Both the position numbers and the translations under genes were made by a program. From Byssochlamys sp. IMV 00236 (lineage: Eukaryota > Ascomycota > Eurotiomycetes > Eurotiales > Thermoascaceae): a stretch of 51,316 nucleotides of DNA. The stretch covers positions 1 to 51,316 of the forward strand of contig MSJH02000613.1 of the NCBI GenBank assembly GCA_001931875.2, in the 5' to 3' direction. Positions 12,143 through 23,650 of the stretch are shown piece after piece. The notes beneath the pieces were generated by a model. That model did no database searches. It was not told where the DNA came from and saw only the letters and a list, made by a program, of their open reading frames with translations. Positions within the stretch are counted from its first letter, which is position 1, and every line of letters starts with the position of its first letter.

Positions 12143-13935
12143 TTAAACTTCATAAACCCATTTCAAGCTCTTGTCTGCATCCTTCTCGATTTCAATCGTC
12201 TTTCTATCCAAAACTTCAGCCACTTTCTGCTTCACACCTTGCTTGCCTTGACGTTCACGAACAAAGTAATCAATGACTTGTTGACGATTGAGAGCATAGT
12301 TGCCAACATCAGAGGCTTCACCTGTGACAACACGCATGATATCTTGTTCGGAGGGCAGCATGTATTTACGATGAGGATACTTTTTATAATCACGCTTGAC
12401 CAAAAAGTCCAAGCGAAGAGGAGAGGGAGAGTCAAAGTAGTCTTGCTTGATTTGACGTGCATCCACTTCCTTCAGATCACTGGGCTTCCAGTTGGCCTTG
12501 TCACGTCGGACCAAGGTAGCATAGACGCCTTCCTTAAAGTCGTGGCCCTGAAGGAACTTTTGGACGAGATGGTATTCCATCTTGAAACATTGAGAGATAC
12601 TCAGTGTGCTGCCATTACGGATCTGCTGAATAGTGACCTTGAGTGAGGTAGGAGACATTGAACGAAGGAGCTTGAGTGTTTCTTGAGCCCATTCGGTCTG
12701 TTCGTCCTTTTCAAGAGCTTTGATGATCTCTTCGATTGTGTCGTACTTGAAGCATCGGTCAATTGCTTGACGAATAGGTCCTCCCAAGGAGAAGGTGGGT
12801 TCTGCTTCAAGCTCAGCTGAGAATTCCTCGATGGCTTGGTTGACCATGTCGTGTGTAGGCTCTTCGAGTTCGGCCAGACGAGCCTCGAGTGCGGACAGGC
12901 GTGAGGATGGCACATAGTGAGTGGCTACACCAGAATACAACACGTCAACGCCCTTGAGACGCTTGCCTGTCAAGCCAAGGTAGAGACCCAACTGACCGTC
13001 GAGACGAGGCAAAAAGAAAGAACCACCGACTTCGGGAAGGAATCCGATGGCAGTTTCTGGCATAGCAAACAATGTGTTCTCAGTTGCAATACGGAAAGGT
13101 GCATGTACAGATAGACCAACACCACCGCCCACTAGGCAAACAAGTCAGTCTCTTTCTTTTTTCTGAAAGGTTCCAACTTACTTGTGATACCATTCATGAT
13201 GGAAACGAAGGGTGTCTCTAATGTGGCAATAAGGTGATCGAGTTGATATTCTTCTTCAAAGAACTTGGCCGCATTGGGATCCTTGGCTTCAGCTAAATCG
13301 ACAACAGCTATATCAAAAACGTTAGCCCATCTAGTTGCTGATATGACAGAAATGACTTACTTTTAACGTCACCCCCAGCACAGAATCCTTTGCCTCCAGA
13401 GTGCTTCAGAAGAATAATTTTAGCTAAATCAGATTTTTCCCACGACTAAATGAAGAGTCAGTTTTATATCATCTTTTTTTTTTTCCTATTTGCCCTTACT
13501 TGAAGTTCGGGTAAAATGCTTCGAACCATAGGTAGGCTCAATGCGTTCAGTTTCTTGGGACGGTTGAGAATGACTTCGCGTACAGCCAAATTGCTTTTAT
13601 GAATGACTTCTGTCTAATTAAACATGTATAAGTTGTGTTTTGTCAAAAAAAATAAAGTTGCCTATTTTACTTGAGCAGACTCTAAGCCTGAGATAGAGGT
13701 GGATGAAGTAGAATACATCTATAGACGAAAGGGCGTTATTGATTGAAGTTTAGAATGTCAAAAAATTGAAAACCTTTTTCGCGTTTTGTCCAGAGAGAAT
13801 ATATCTTGTTTGAATTAATCGTCTGTTTGCATTCATAGACATGCGAGCAATAGTAGGTAAAGCGTTGACTGTTCTTCTAGTGACCGTTGACTGGCTTTGT
13901 TGAAAGAGACGTCTTAAAAGAACACGACTGCTCAT
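12143..13935 (-). CDS. EHD3: Mitochondrial 3-hydroxyisobutyryl-CoA hydrolase-like protein (HIBCH / mS47 family)
   Basis: Six exons (13935-13774, 13718-13671, 13613-13500, 13445-13361, 13307-13182, 13131-12143) give 507 aa. The N-terminus is Arg/Ser-rich with few acidic residues (SSRVLLRRLFQQSQS), a likely mitochondrial presequence. The crotonase fold follows: LNRPKKLNALSLPM, the oxyanion segment HSGGKGFCAGGDVK, NGITMGGGVGLS, and PETAIGFLPEVGGSFFLPRL, which is typical of HIBCH. The enzyme hydrolyses 3-hydroxyisobutyryl-CoA in valine breakdown. The yeast member Ehd3 is also a mitochondrial ribosome small-subunit protein (mS47), so the product could serve either role or both. The C-terminal extension beyond the crotonase core is normal for this family. 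Confidence 0.9.
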
Positions 13936-14185
13936 TATAACACCCAAAAAAGAAAAAAGACGAAAAAAAAAAAAAAAGGCAAAAGACAAACAGGGGCAGC
14001 ATTATGCGGAAAATTTTAAGACAGTCACACAAACCGAGAAATAACCAAATTTGTCTATTCCTAAAAGGAGATAAAGAGGAAAAAAAGGAAAGAAATAGAA
14101 AAAGAGAAAGAGAGAAAAAGAGAGTGTGTGAGCAAAAGATCAAAAGATCAAAAGAAAGGACAAAAGGGTATACATAATGACACGT

Positions 14186-14881
14186 TTATTTATTGTATTT
14201 TACAGGACTCAAAAGAGCTTCTTGACCTTGTTGAATAAGAGATTGTAATCTTTCTTCCATTCTGGAGAGAAGGATTTCCTCTGGTTGGCGGTCAATGGAT
14301 AGCGAAGATAAAGATCGAGTTCTTTTCTTATCTCGTTTTGTATTACGAGGCGGTTGAACCTAAAATAAAAGTAAGTAAAGGCAATACAAAAAAAGGGGGG
14401 CAAGGGAATTGTTTACCTTTTTATTTTCTAATAAAGAAGTAGAAGAATGTCTCTTTTTTGTATAGGTCAGCTTTTGTTCCTGTGTCCATTCTTGGATTCT
14501 TCGTTTCTTGATAAGGTCAGGTTCTTCATATTTGTACGGTAGTTTGTATTGTATTTTATGATGATGTATTGGAGTAGATGCTGTTGGAGTGGATGATGAT
14601 GTTGTTGTTGTTGTTGATGCGGATGATTCTACAAAAGATGAACTGAACAATGTGCCAGTGAGATAACTATAGGCTGTAATAGCGATGGCTGAAGTGAATA
14701 TGAGCACATCTAATAATCTTGAAAATAAAACTTCAAAGGATGAGATAGGTCTAAGGCTACTACTACTTGTTGTAGTAGTTGTTCCGGTTGTTGTTGATGT
14801 AACATCAAAAGAGCTCGCTAAACTAGTTTGTCGTCTGTGATCTCTTCTTGGTTCAGCTTTACAGACATCAAAGACAGGCAT
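14186..14881 (-). CDS. Unknown small single-pass membrane protein
   Basis: Two exons (14881-14417 and 14359-14186, phase 0) give 231 aa. A Ser/Thr-rich N-terminus is followed by one hydrophobic segment at about 55-76 (LLDVLIFTSAIAITAYSYLTG), then a Ser/Thr and His-rich linker, a basic patch (IKKRRIQEWTQEQK), and a short helical end with ILLSRMEERLQSLIQQGQ. The splice is supported because only this junction continues an open frame to a stop. I do not recognise the family. The shape fits an organelle or ER membrane protein with a small coiled tail. It lies between HIBCH (same strand) and the carnosine methyltransferase-like gene (divergent). Confidence 0.65.
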
Positions 14882-15309
14882 CTTTTATTGAAAAAAAAAA
14901 AAAAAGAAGAAGGAAAGAGAAGGAAGAAAAAGGGAAATGATAAAATGTAAACAGTTTTATGTAAAATCACGCGTACATCTGCGGAGTCGTTGGATAAGTT
15001 GGGTAGTCATGGTAATGGTATGTAATCATAGTAACGGTTACTATTGTATGTAAACATAAACACAGTTTTTTTTTTTGTAATCCTCTGTTTTGTTTAAATG
15101 ACATTGATTCCGTTTCATATTTCGTCTTTAGTTTGTTCTATTATTTTTTTGTACTTTCCATAAAAAACTGAATTCCATTGACATGTGAATATTTCCTTTT
15201 GCCACACACACCCGCCCACAAACACATATACACACGAACTGTTATCTTGCATTAAAGTGATACCGTTCTACAAGTGGCTTATTTCTTTTTCTTTTTTTTA
15301 AAATTTATC
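14882..15309. promoter_or_regulatory. Divergent promoter region, 428 bp
   Basis: This interval separates two divergently transcribed genes (unknown membrane protein and carnosine N-methyltransferase-like), so it should carry both promoters. It holds A- and T-runs, an ACGCGT at about 14969-14974, a repeated GGTAATGG/GTAACGG motif near 15008-15036, and a CACA-rich stretch at 15202-15234. No reading frame of note. Confidence 0.5.
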
Positions 15310-16887
15310 ATGACTGATAGACACTGTCATAACACAGAGGAGCAGGACCCTGCAGAGTCAGAGCAAGTGTATCTGATCAAGGTCATTACAGCATTTGCTT
15401 CTTACAAGAGATTTTCATTAAACAACAACCACAGAAGAAGACGCGACTATCTTTCACTTCCTGAACACCATAAAAAGCTGATTCCTGACTTTCTTGATAA
15501 AGTCAATAAAGTGGACGAATGTATTGAACACAACATGACGTTTATTCGTGACATTGTCAAAAGTGCAAACATGTTTCTAGACCCCAGTATTATGGAACAT
15601 TCACAACAAAAAGTACACACAAATACATGTACACACACATATGAAGATAGCAAATGCTTATCTATAATATATGCATATAACTTTAGTTGTATTCAAGTAT
15701 GAGAAATTCAAATAGACCACCTGTCTCTCCCATGGATATGGATAAAGTAAGAAGTACCTTGAAACAATTCGTGAGAGATTGGTCAAAACAGGGAGAAAGA
15801 GAAAGGAAACTGACGTATGATCCGATCATTCAAGAGTTGGATACCCTTTTTCAGCATGTTCCTGCAGATAAACGAGGTGATATCCGTGTACTCGTGCCTG
15901 GCGCTGGTTTAGGTCGTTTAGCATTTGATATCGCAAGTCAAGGTATATATTATGCATACATCAATGCGTTTGATAGAGACCTTTTTACCTTTTCCCCCAA
16001 TCAACAGGATTTAGCTGCCAAGGTAATAGAAAGTAATACATAGCGTAGACTTGTACTATTAACGCGTGTTTTTAGGAAACGAGTTTTCTTATTACATGGC
16101 AAGTAGATGATTTAATTAATATGCATTCCATTAACCCTTTTTTTATTATATAGTTGTTTGGATCTCACTTTATTCTTAATAGGTAAAACACAAAAAAAAA
16201 AAAGCTTCAGATACATTTGTCATTCATCATTTTCATTAGAGTCAAAGAAGTCAACGAATATAGCATTTATCCATTTATTCACTCTTACTCCAACATCAAA
16301 TCGGATTTAGACCAATTATCTCCTATTAATGTACCTGACGTATTACCCGCACACCTTCCATCTACCGTCGATTTTTCCATGGTAGCCGGTGATTTTGTGG
16401 AAGTTTATGGACAACAAGAGAACAATTTCGGTAAACGCGATTGACAGCCTATAAACAATCTCTTATATTCTGTAGAAGCGTGGGATGTCGTCGTCACTTG
16501 TTTCTTTATAGACACTGCCAAGAATATCCTGGAATATCTGGAAGTTATTCACAAGATTTTGAAGCCACACGGCACATGGATTAATATCGGTATAAAATAG
16601 ATCATCTCGTGATATCATATGCTAAATGATAGCTAGGCCCCTTGTTGTATCATTTTGAGGATTCATCCGCAGGTGATACATCTATCGAACTAAGTCTTGA
16701 ACAAGTAAAGGACGTAGCCAAGAAGATGGGCTTTGAATTCAAGGTAATTCTTGTTATTATGCCCTTATCTTTACTCATCTTTTATATACAGAAAGAATCC
16801 ATGGTGTCTACCACTTATACTTCCAATCCAGAAAGTATGCTCAAATATGTTTATGAGTGTGCATTTTGGACAGCAGTTAAACTCTAA
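15310..16887 (+). CDS. Carnosine N-methyltransferase-like SAM methyltransferase (N2227 family)
   Basis: Nine exons give 377 aa: 15310-15612, 15687-15942, 16008-16022, 16076-16098, 16154-16182, 16240-16430, 16476-16589, 16637-16743, 16792-16887. The N2227/CARNMT1 signature is clear: SAM-binding [16 protein letters not shown], then [13 protein letters not shown] and FGSHFILNR, restored only when a 15-nt microexon and a GC-AG intron (16099-16153) are used. [29 protein letters not shown] and a C-terminal [19 protein letters not shown] complete the family pattern. Animal CARNMT1 methylates carnosine to anserine and histidines in some proteins; yeast YNL092W is the fungal counterpart. The natural substrate in this fungus is not known. 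Convergent with LIS1, 78 bp between stops. Confidence 0.93.
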
Positions 16888-16965
16888 TAAAAAGAAAGGG
16901 GATACTATATTGCGTTTATTAAAAAAGAGGGGGTATATAAATGAATATGGATAGGCAATATCTAG

Positions 16966-17582
16966 TTATCGGCATTGCCATATCTTTAGTGTTTGATCAA
17001 CACTTCCTGTGGCTACAAGAGGTGATGTCGTACAGTAAGAGATACAGGTGACAAAGTGAGAGTGAGCCTCGATTGTCTTTACGCATCGACCCGTCTTCAA
17101 ATCCCAGATCTTCATTGTCTTATCATCCGATACACTGATCAAATATTTACCATTCGGATGAACGACGAGGCCTCGGATCCAGTTGTCATGGCCGACCTAT
17201 ATTTGTTGCTTAGTAACATCAACAGTTGAAACGTATACTAAGCTTACCAGAGTGCTCAGCAGCTGTCCAGAAGAGACATCCCAAAGCTTGATAGTTTTAT
17301 CTCTGGATCCGGTAAGGATAAACTGACCAGGCACGGCTTGCTCTTTGTTTAACTTTATCTGCAAGCATCATCAGTAACATGACACATCTGCATTTATATT
17401 TTCATATGAATGAACTTACGCTATTTTCTAGCCACTCGGCTATAAAAGGATAAGCTGCGACTGGCAAAAAGATGACACATTCAACCACATGCTCATGACC
17501 TCTAAATTCCATCCTTGATTCTCCCTTTTGGATATCCCAAACTCGAGCCGTCTTTATATTGATTAATATTTTCCTTTTATTT

Positions 17583-17622
<40 letters not shown>

Positions 17623-18650
17623 AGACTTACTTGATCATTAGAGCAACTGGCTAACCATCTACCATCTTCAGAAGGAAATATTCTTCTGACCCAGTCAAGA
17701 TGTCCAACCAATGTTTTGACACAGTATCTATATTCTCTTGTCAGCTTTGTTGTCTACAATAAAACCTGGGCTTACCCTGATGCCATTTCCCACAATTTGA
17801 TCGTTTTGTCACGTGAGGACGTAGCAATAATATCACTGGAAGGAATCATGACAACCGAAGAAATGCTGTGGTCGTGGCCGTACAAGGTGCGAACACACTT
17901 GTAGTCGTTATTGGTATCCCAAACTTTGATTGTTAAATCAGCAGAACAAGAAACTATCAACAGATATTAATCACTAATTCCCTCCCCCCCTTTTTTTTTC
18001 TTTCTCTCTGCATATTCTCTCTTACTCAGATGGTTTCCCTTGGCGTCAAACGTAATATCCTGTACTGCTTTTGTATGTCCCTTAAGTGTTCTTTCATATT
18101 CCCCTGTTTCATAATCCCATATTTTGATAGTCGCATCCTCAGAGGCAGAAGCTAATATTTGATAGATTGGATGAAACGATACGCGTGTCAGTGGACTACG
18201 ATGACCGGCCAAGCAGAACCTTTCTGGGCCTCTAGGAATCCAGTCAACCGAACTGGTTGGTTTACGTGTTGGAGCATTATTAAGTTCTTCTTGCATCTGA
18301 GTTGCTTTGCTTTCTAATTCCATAATCTAATTTTTTTTTTATAAAGTTGTCAGCCTTTTCCATCCAATAAATATCACCGCAACTTTAACCTTTTTCTGCA
18401 AACGAATCACAGAGGTCCACTTCTTTTCCAAAAGACCAGCATATTTTTGTTTAGGGTCAGGTACAAAGTCATCACCAGTTTCGTTCTTGAATGCGTTGAA
18501 CGCTTCTTTAAAACCAGAAGAACTCAGATAATCTAAAATGGCTTTATGGCTATTACACATACACAAAAGTCAGTAGCCCCTTTTTTTTCTTCTAATATTT
18601 ATTTACAGTTCATCTTTTTGACGTTCTGAAAGTATAGAGTGCGCTGTCAT
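16966..18650 (-). CDS. PAC1: LIS1/PAC1/NudF dynein regulator (LisH + WD40)
   Basis: The N-terminus (first exon 18650-18607) starts [19 protein letters not shown], a LisH dimerisation motif, followed by a short coiled coil ([13 protein letters not shown]). Seven WD40 repeats follow, for example [77 protein letters not shown] and the last [12 protein letters not shown] before the stop. The order and the loop insertion before repeat six are those of LIS1. The protein binds cytoplasmic dynein with NudE and drives nuclear migration and vesicle transport along microtubules. Several introns interrupt the WD repeats; one contains a T32 run at 17588-17619. The gene is complete. Confidence 0.95.
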
Positions 18651-19177
18651 GGTAACAAAAATAAAGAAAAAAAAAAAAGTAAAAAAGAAAAAAGAAAGAA
18701 ATGATTAAAAAAAGAAAAAAAGAAAAAAAAAGGGGCACGTTGCGAAATTTAAAAAAGATCAGTGTATGACAACCAGGCACTGCCTTGTTTTCTGGAAAAT
18801 GATTCAACTTATTTGACAGCCAAAACTACAGCTTTATTCAGAAATTATTCGTACACACTGATAGAAAAATAAAATATCAGACAACAAATAACAAAAAGAG
18901 AGAGCAAGAGAATGAAATGTAAAAAAAAAAGCCTAGTAAATTAGTTACATTCAAAAGAAGAGTTTACAACAGAAAGAGAGAGAGAGAAAGGCAAGAAAAG
19001 TGAGTAAGCTTAAAAGCGTTGATCACATGTTTCTTATATCTCAAAAAGATGATGTTGTCAAGTCGGAAACAATAAAGAAGAGACGGATTACCAACTAAAG
19101 TGTTGATATGCATTAAACACTTTTTTAATGAGCGACAAATACATAAAAAAAAAAACTCTTTCTTCTTTACTATAGAA
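18651..19177. promoter_or_regulatory. Divergent promoter region between LIS1 and MED31
   Basis: This 527-bp interval separates two divergent genes. It is strongly purine-biased on the plus strand (A- and GA-rich runs around 18661-18732 and 18890-18990), giving polypyrimidine leaders on the LIS1 strand. No convincing reading frame. Confidence 0.5.
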
Positions 19178-19651
19178 ATGCTTAATTCAGAAGAAGAAAA
19201 GAAACGCTTTCAAATTGAACTTGAATTTATACAATGTTTAGCAAATCCTTGGTATTTAAATAGTAATTCAATAATTGTTGTACATTTCAAGAAATTGTAA
19301 ATGAATCTATAGATCTTGCGCAACAACAGTATCTCAAAGATCCTGCGTTTATTAATTACCTGAAATATTTACAATACTGGAAACAACCAGAATATGCAAA
19401 ATTTGTAGTGTAAGTAAAATGTGTAAATATAAAACATACACACTAATATGACCTGTAGATATCCTCATGCCTTGTACTTTTTAGACTTGTTACAACATGC
19501 AGAATTTAGAGATTACATCAGTACGTCAGAGAATACCCAGGAAGTACACAGAATGCAATATTATCATTGGCAGTTTCTACGACACTCTCCTGTTCCATCG
19601 AGTCCCAATAATTTTATATCGAACGCTGAAAATAAAGAGATAATCGAGTAA
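19178..19651 (+). CDS. MED31: Mediator complex subunit 31 (SOH1)
   Basis: Three exons (19178-19262, 19313-19409, 19459-19651) give 124 aa, the normal size. The MED31 signature is complete: RFQIELEFIQCLANPWYLN, LAQQQYLKDPAFINYLKYL, YWKQPEYAKFV, YPHALYFLDLLQ and FRDYI, then a short divergent tail. MED31 sits in the middle module of Mediator and links transcription factors to RNA polymerase II. The start is the ATG at 19178; an upstream in-frame ATG at 19100 would add an AT-rich, unconserved extension, so it is rejected. Confidence 0.96.
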
Positions 19652-21315
19652 GGCGCCTTAATCTCTATAAAGTATTCCCAAAAAAAAAAACCAATGAGAC
19701 GACCCGTATTTATCGTACAGCAATAAAGCAGATAACACTTTGTGTAGTATAGTGCATTAACAATTCGTTATGTGGGAAGCATATGATAGCTCAAACAATG
19801 GATCTTTGTAATAAAATCTAAGCATGACCTATTGGCCTTGTAGTTATTCAAAAGAGTTTCAAAGATGATCCAATGAAGATTCTGAGAGCACTTCTTTTAA
19901 GGATACGTATAAGCATCACTGCAATATATATCAACCCATCATCTTTTCTAAAATAATAATACTATCAGGCCATGATTTAACCAAGATTAAGGCAAAGCAG
20001 AAAAAGAATGATTTGGGCCAGTTGAATACAGTAAACAAGTGTGCACTTTCACAACAGCTTAGATTTTTTCATCATCAGCGTTCAAACTCCTCAACTTGAT
20101 CAAGCAAAAATAGATGGCTCTTTTCCTCATAATCTGCTATCTGAGGGCCAAACCCGGTCCCCTTTACGCACACACTGGTCAGCGAACAAGACAAACACTT
20201 TTTTATCAGGCCTTTCAAGGCACCCGCCCCTACTTGCCCCTACCTATTTGGCGATGCAGCGTATGCTTAGTTATAGTTTTCTTTAAAATGTTGAAAATCT
20301 CGACATCTCTCCATTAGCACTCTTCAAACAAGACTGCATGTTCAGTAATTCCAGATGAATATGGTTATAGTTTATTAAACTTGGAGTACTCGAATCATTT
20401 TGAAATTTCTTTCTCGCTCTCGATTACCCCCAGAGTAATTGTAACTAGTGCTAAATCCGGACTTCAACTGAAAGCAACAGAAATAGAGAATTTTTTAAAG
20501 GTGAAGAAACCGATAGATTACGTAAAAGATAGGATGTGATAATATTGTTCAAAGAATCAAAGGAGAAATCGAACAAAACGGACATGGACATTGAACTTGA
20601 GCAGTGCGGTACGTTTACTATTCGCCAGAAAGAATAAGGGCAGTTTCGAACCTACAAACTACAACAGAAATGTAAAATTATGCTATAATGAGCGTCGATA
20701 CATGGCTAGAAATAGCTGACTAGAGACAGAAGATAGTGCAGTGGTTGGATACAAAGCACAGTCTATACATACGTCAGTGTACGTTATGAATGAACATAAT
20801 ATGTCTCAAGCCTGTCTCTCTCTTTTTTTTTTCTGGCTACGATAAGGTTTAACATCATTTACGGATTACTGGAAACATAAAGTGAAAATAGTTCATGGTG
20901 GCTTCCCCAATGTATAAACTCAATGTGCCTTTCCGTTCTGGCAGGAAAAAGCTATCCATGGCTTGTCGGACCTTACTTGTTTTTTTGGTGTTACTTTTTC
21001 CTTGCCTTGATCCAGCTCCTCCAACGCTGGAAAATGCAATCATCTTGCCGCTGAATTTCCGTACAGAAAACGCCAGAGAGAGAGAGCCTAATGGTTTAGG
21101 TAAATTTCATTAAAAATGAATAAACCAGAATGCTAATATTTTATGTATTCTTATCTATTACATTTTGCTTGGTATGTATCCGAGAATACTCATCGTATCT
21201 TTTATATCTCAATTTTAGGACTTATATCCCTCTACGCAATCTTCCAACAACCTGAAAAGAGAGAGAAAAAGAAAGATCAATGTATTAATGTTTATGTATA
21301 TAGAAAACAAGCAAT
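19652..21315. other. Gene-poor stretch, 1.7 kb
   Basis: No gene is supportable here. Short frames occur at about 20041-20317 (+) and 20855-21043 (-), the latter with a DSFFLPERKGT-like peptide, but none shows a family signature or believable splice context. The composition at 20100-20260 and 20890-21080 is less AT-rich than typical intergenic DNA here, which may mean eroded coding or transposon sequence. MED31 ends on its left; a small minus-strand gene ends on its right. Confidence 0.5.
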
Positions 21316-21648
21316 TTAATGGTCAATGGAAAGTGGACCTGAGGACAAGATACAGTTGGTAGACTTTCGAAGCGCATTTCTCGCTTGCTTCTTTTTCTCC
21401 TTGGCAGCCAAACGTAATTGAGCCCTGCGTTCCTGCCTCGATATCTTTTTTTCGATAATAGGAGCTTCCTTTTCGATCCGTTCATCTCTTCCCTCGGTCC
21501 GTTCATCGGTTGGATCTTGCACTGGTTGCCGTTCCTTTGTTGTCTTTACCTTTATCCAATCTTCATCTAAAGGTTCGTAGTGATCGTTAAATGGTTCCTG
21601 AATTTGTTGGGGTTGATGATACCAAGATGATAACCAAGAAGAGAACAT
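21316..21648 (-). CDS. Small basic protein of unknown function, 110 aa
   Basis: One open frame gives 110 aa from the ATG at 21648. It begins FSSWLSSWYHQPQQIQEPFN, then DEDWIKVKT, an acidic/basic repeat-like region (RTEGRDERIEKEA), and a strongly basic helix (SRQERRAQLRLAAKEKKKQARNALRK). An ATG at 21768 in the same frame would add about 40 residues of almost pure Leu/Phe/Ser from a polypyrimidine leader, which I take as untranslated. No family recognised; the basic helix could bind nucleic acid or be a coiled coil. Single-exon small genes are harder to trust, hence the moderate score. Confidence 0.5.
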   Translation of the reverse strand: MFSSWLSSWYHQPQQIQEPFNDHYEPLDEDWIKVKTTKERQPVQDPTDERTEGRDERIEKEAPIIEKKISRQERRAQLRLAAKEKKKQARNALRKSTNCILSSGPLSIDH

Positions 21649-22537
21649 AGACAATGTGTAATAGTAGTAGTTGAGAGAAAGCTTTGAAGTGAACGACAAC
21701 AAAGAGAGAAAAAAAAAAAAAAAAAAGAGAAACAAGAGAAGATAAAGGGAAAGGGACTTATAAGACATGACGATATAAGAACGTGATAAGTCATGCTTGA
21801 GCCTACTAGGTCACGCTGCAAGACTGGTCGAAATCACAGTTTGTTTTCCCGCTAAAAGACTGGGACACAGTGAGCGAGACAGACAAGAGGAACAGTGAAT
21901 AAAGGGGGGGGGAGGACGACTGTTTTAGACATTTATAGAAAATTTGATTAAACAATAGTGACGTGTGATAACCAGTTTAAAAATGAATATGTTATGATAC
22001 ACATATAGATACCAGTTGTTAAGGGAATGTCTGACAGTTGTATGAAAGACGCATTTATAAAAGATGCTCCATGTTTGTATACGCATCAAGTAATAATTGA
22101 AGATAATGATGATTTGTGTAAACATATAATCATTCATGAAATATATTTATGGAAATAGCTTAAAGTGAAGACACGAGGTATACAAATAATAAATTGATAC
22201 GCGTTCAAAGATTGACTTTGCAGTCACTCCAAGAACATACTTCATTATTCAAAGGTGTATCATATGATATGTATATTTTTCCAGTTCTAATTATAGAACA
22301 ATTGGACAACGTCAACAGGATAAGATAATGCTTCTTTGTCAAATAAGGAGAGAGAAAGAAGGATGTATAATGAATATCCAATAAAAATATAAAGTATTAT
22401 GCCAAACAATGAAAATTATTACTACGAACAACAATAAACATCCACACAGCTTTAATATAAATACCTTTTCTTTCTTTCTCTCTCTCTTTTTTTTCTTTTT
22501 CTCTCTCTCTATTCTTTTCACTCTTATTTTACAAACG
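21649..22537. promoter_or_regulatory. Divergent intergenic region, 889 bp
   Basis: The region separates the small basic protein gene (-) and the coiled-coil gene (+). It includes a G9 run at about 21904-21912 and AT-rich DNA with no credible frame. A long pyrimidine tract (CTTTCTCTC repeats) at about 22468-22512 lies just upstream of the plus-strand ATG. Confidence 0.45.
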
Positions 22538-23604
22538 ATGAAGATATTTGATATAGAAGAATTTGACAATATAAACAATGCAACTCTAGATGGCAGTACT
22601 TCCTATTTCTCCTCTACCTCAAATCAGTTAGTACAGACAAGCGGTCTCAAAACGACGACGACTGGATCTTTCTCTGGATTCAAAAGTGGGATCAACGTGA
22701 CTCCAATGATTAAACTTCGTGGCATATCGCATTTAACAGAAGAAGAAAGAAGAGAAAGATATCGAACTCGTCTCACCGACAAATTGATCATCAATCCTAT
22801 GATTAAACTTCCTGGTCCTGCCAGTCGTAAGAGTTACCTTACCCCTTTAGGATCGTCGTCCTTTGCCGATCAAGGACAACAACGCATCACCTCCGAAGGC
22901 TCAAGCGCGTGTTCCAAAATCGATCAAACAGAACAGAAAGTCACGTTTAGCACCTTTGGCGATCCGTTTATAATGCAAATAAGAAAGGACGAGAGTAGTA
23001 GTACAAGGTAAAGTCGTCTGTGCCGGTATAACTCTGTTCTAACATACATTAATAGTGATACCACTTCCAAAATTTCTGTATCAAATACAGAATTTCAGAA
23101 GTTGCTTAATACCGCCAAAGCCATCATTGCCTGCTTCAAGAGCGTGTTTAAAGAGACGCATCAAAAGACCATTGATAGACTTTCTGGTTCTATTATGCCG
23201 CTTGTGCTTTTCAAGGAAACTTATGCGATGAGACTAAGAGACGTAGAGTTATTGTATATCATTTGTTCGGGAACTGATCATTTTTTTTATATACACAACA
23301 GAAAATTGAAAGCTTAGTCATTCAGTTGGAGAATGATGAAGCGAGTAGTGAATTGAACAAGTCAGAACAGAATAACTTTAATGAAAAATTGAAGGATTTT
23401 ATAAGCAAGACGGAGGAGTACTCTTTAGCTACAAGATCGCTTGAGGATGCTGTCAGTACACTGGTTGATGAATGTGAACACTTGGTACAGGGGCTCAGGG
23501 AGGACTTGTCCATAAAGAAGCGTGTTCGTTTGGAATGGGATGATATAAATTCTCAACTATCTGAACAAGGAAATCAAGTATGGAAGAAGCAGCGTACAGG
23601 ATAA
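22538..23604 (+). CDS. Unknown protein with C-terminal coiled coil
   Basis: Three exons joined in frame (introns about 23009-23054 and 23243-23302) give about 320 aa. The N-terminal half is Ser/Thr-rich and probably disordered; it holds two similar segments, VTPMIKLRGIS and INPMIKLPGPA, that look like a short duplicated motif. The C-terminal half is helical: TEFQKLLNTAKAIIACFKSV, then KIESLVIQLENDEASSEL, LEDAVSTLVDECEHLVQGL and RVRLEWDDINSQLSEQG. This shape (disordered head, long coiled coil) fits a cytoskeletal, kinetochore or scaffold protein, but no family is recognised. Convergent with RIT1, stops 46 bp apart. Confidence 0.7.
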
Positions 23605-23650
23605 ACAAGTGGTCAAGAAATTTTATAAATAAAATGAATAAACATTGTCT

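Noticed and set aside
20855..21043. 62-aa minus-strand frame with DSFFLPERKGT, reminiscent of transposase N-termini
   Set aside because: Too short and isolated to assign; no downstream transposase blocks were found.
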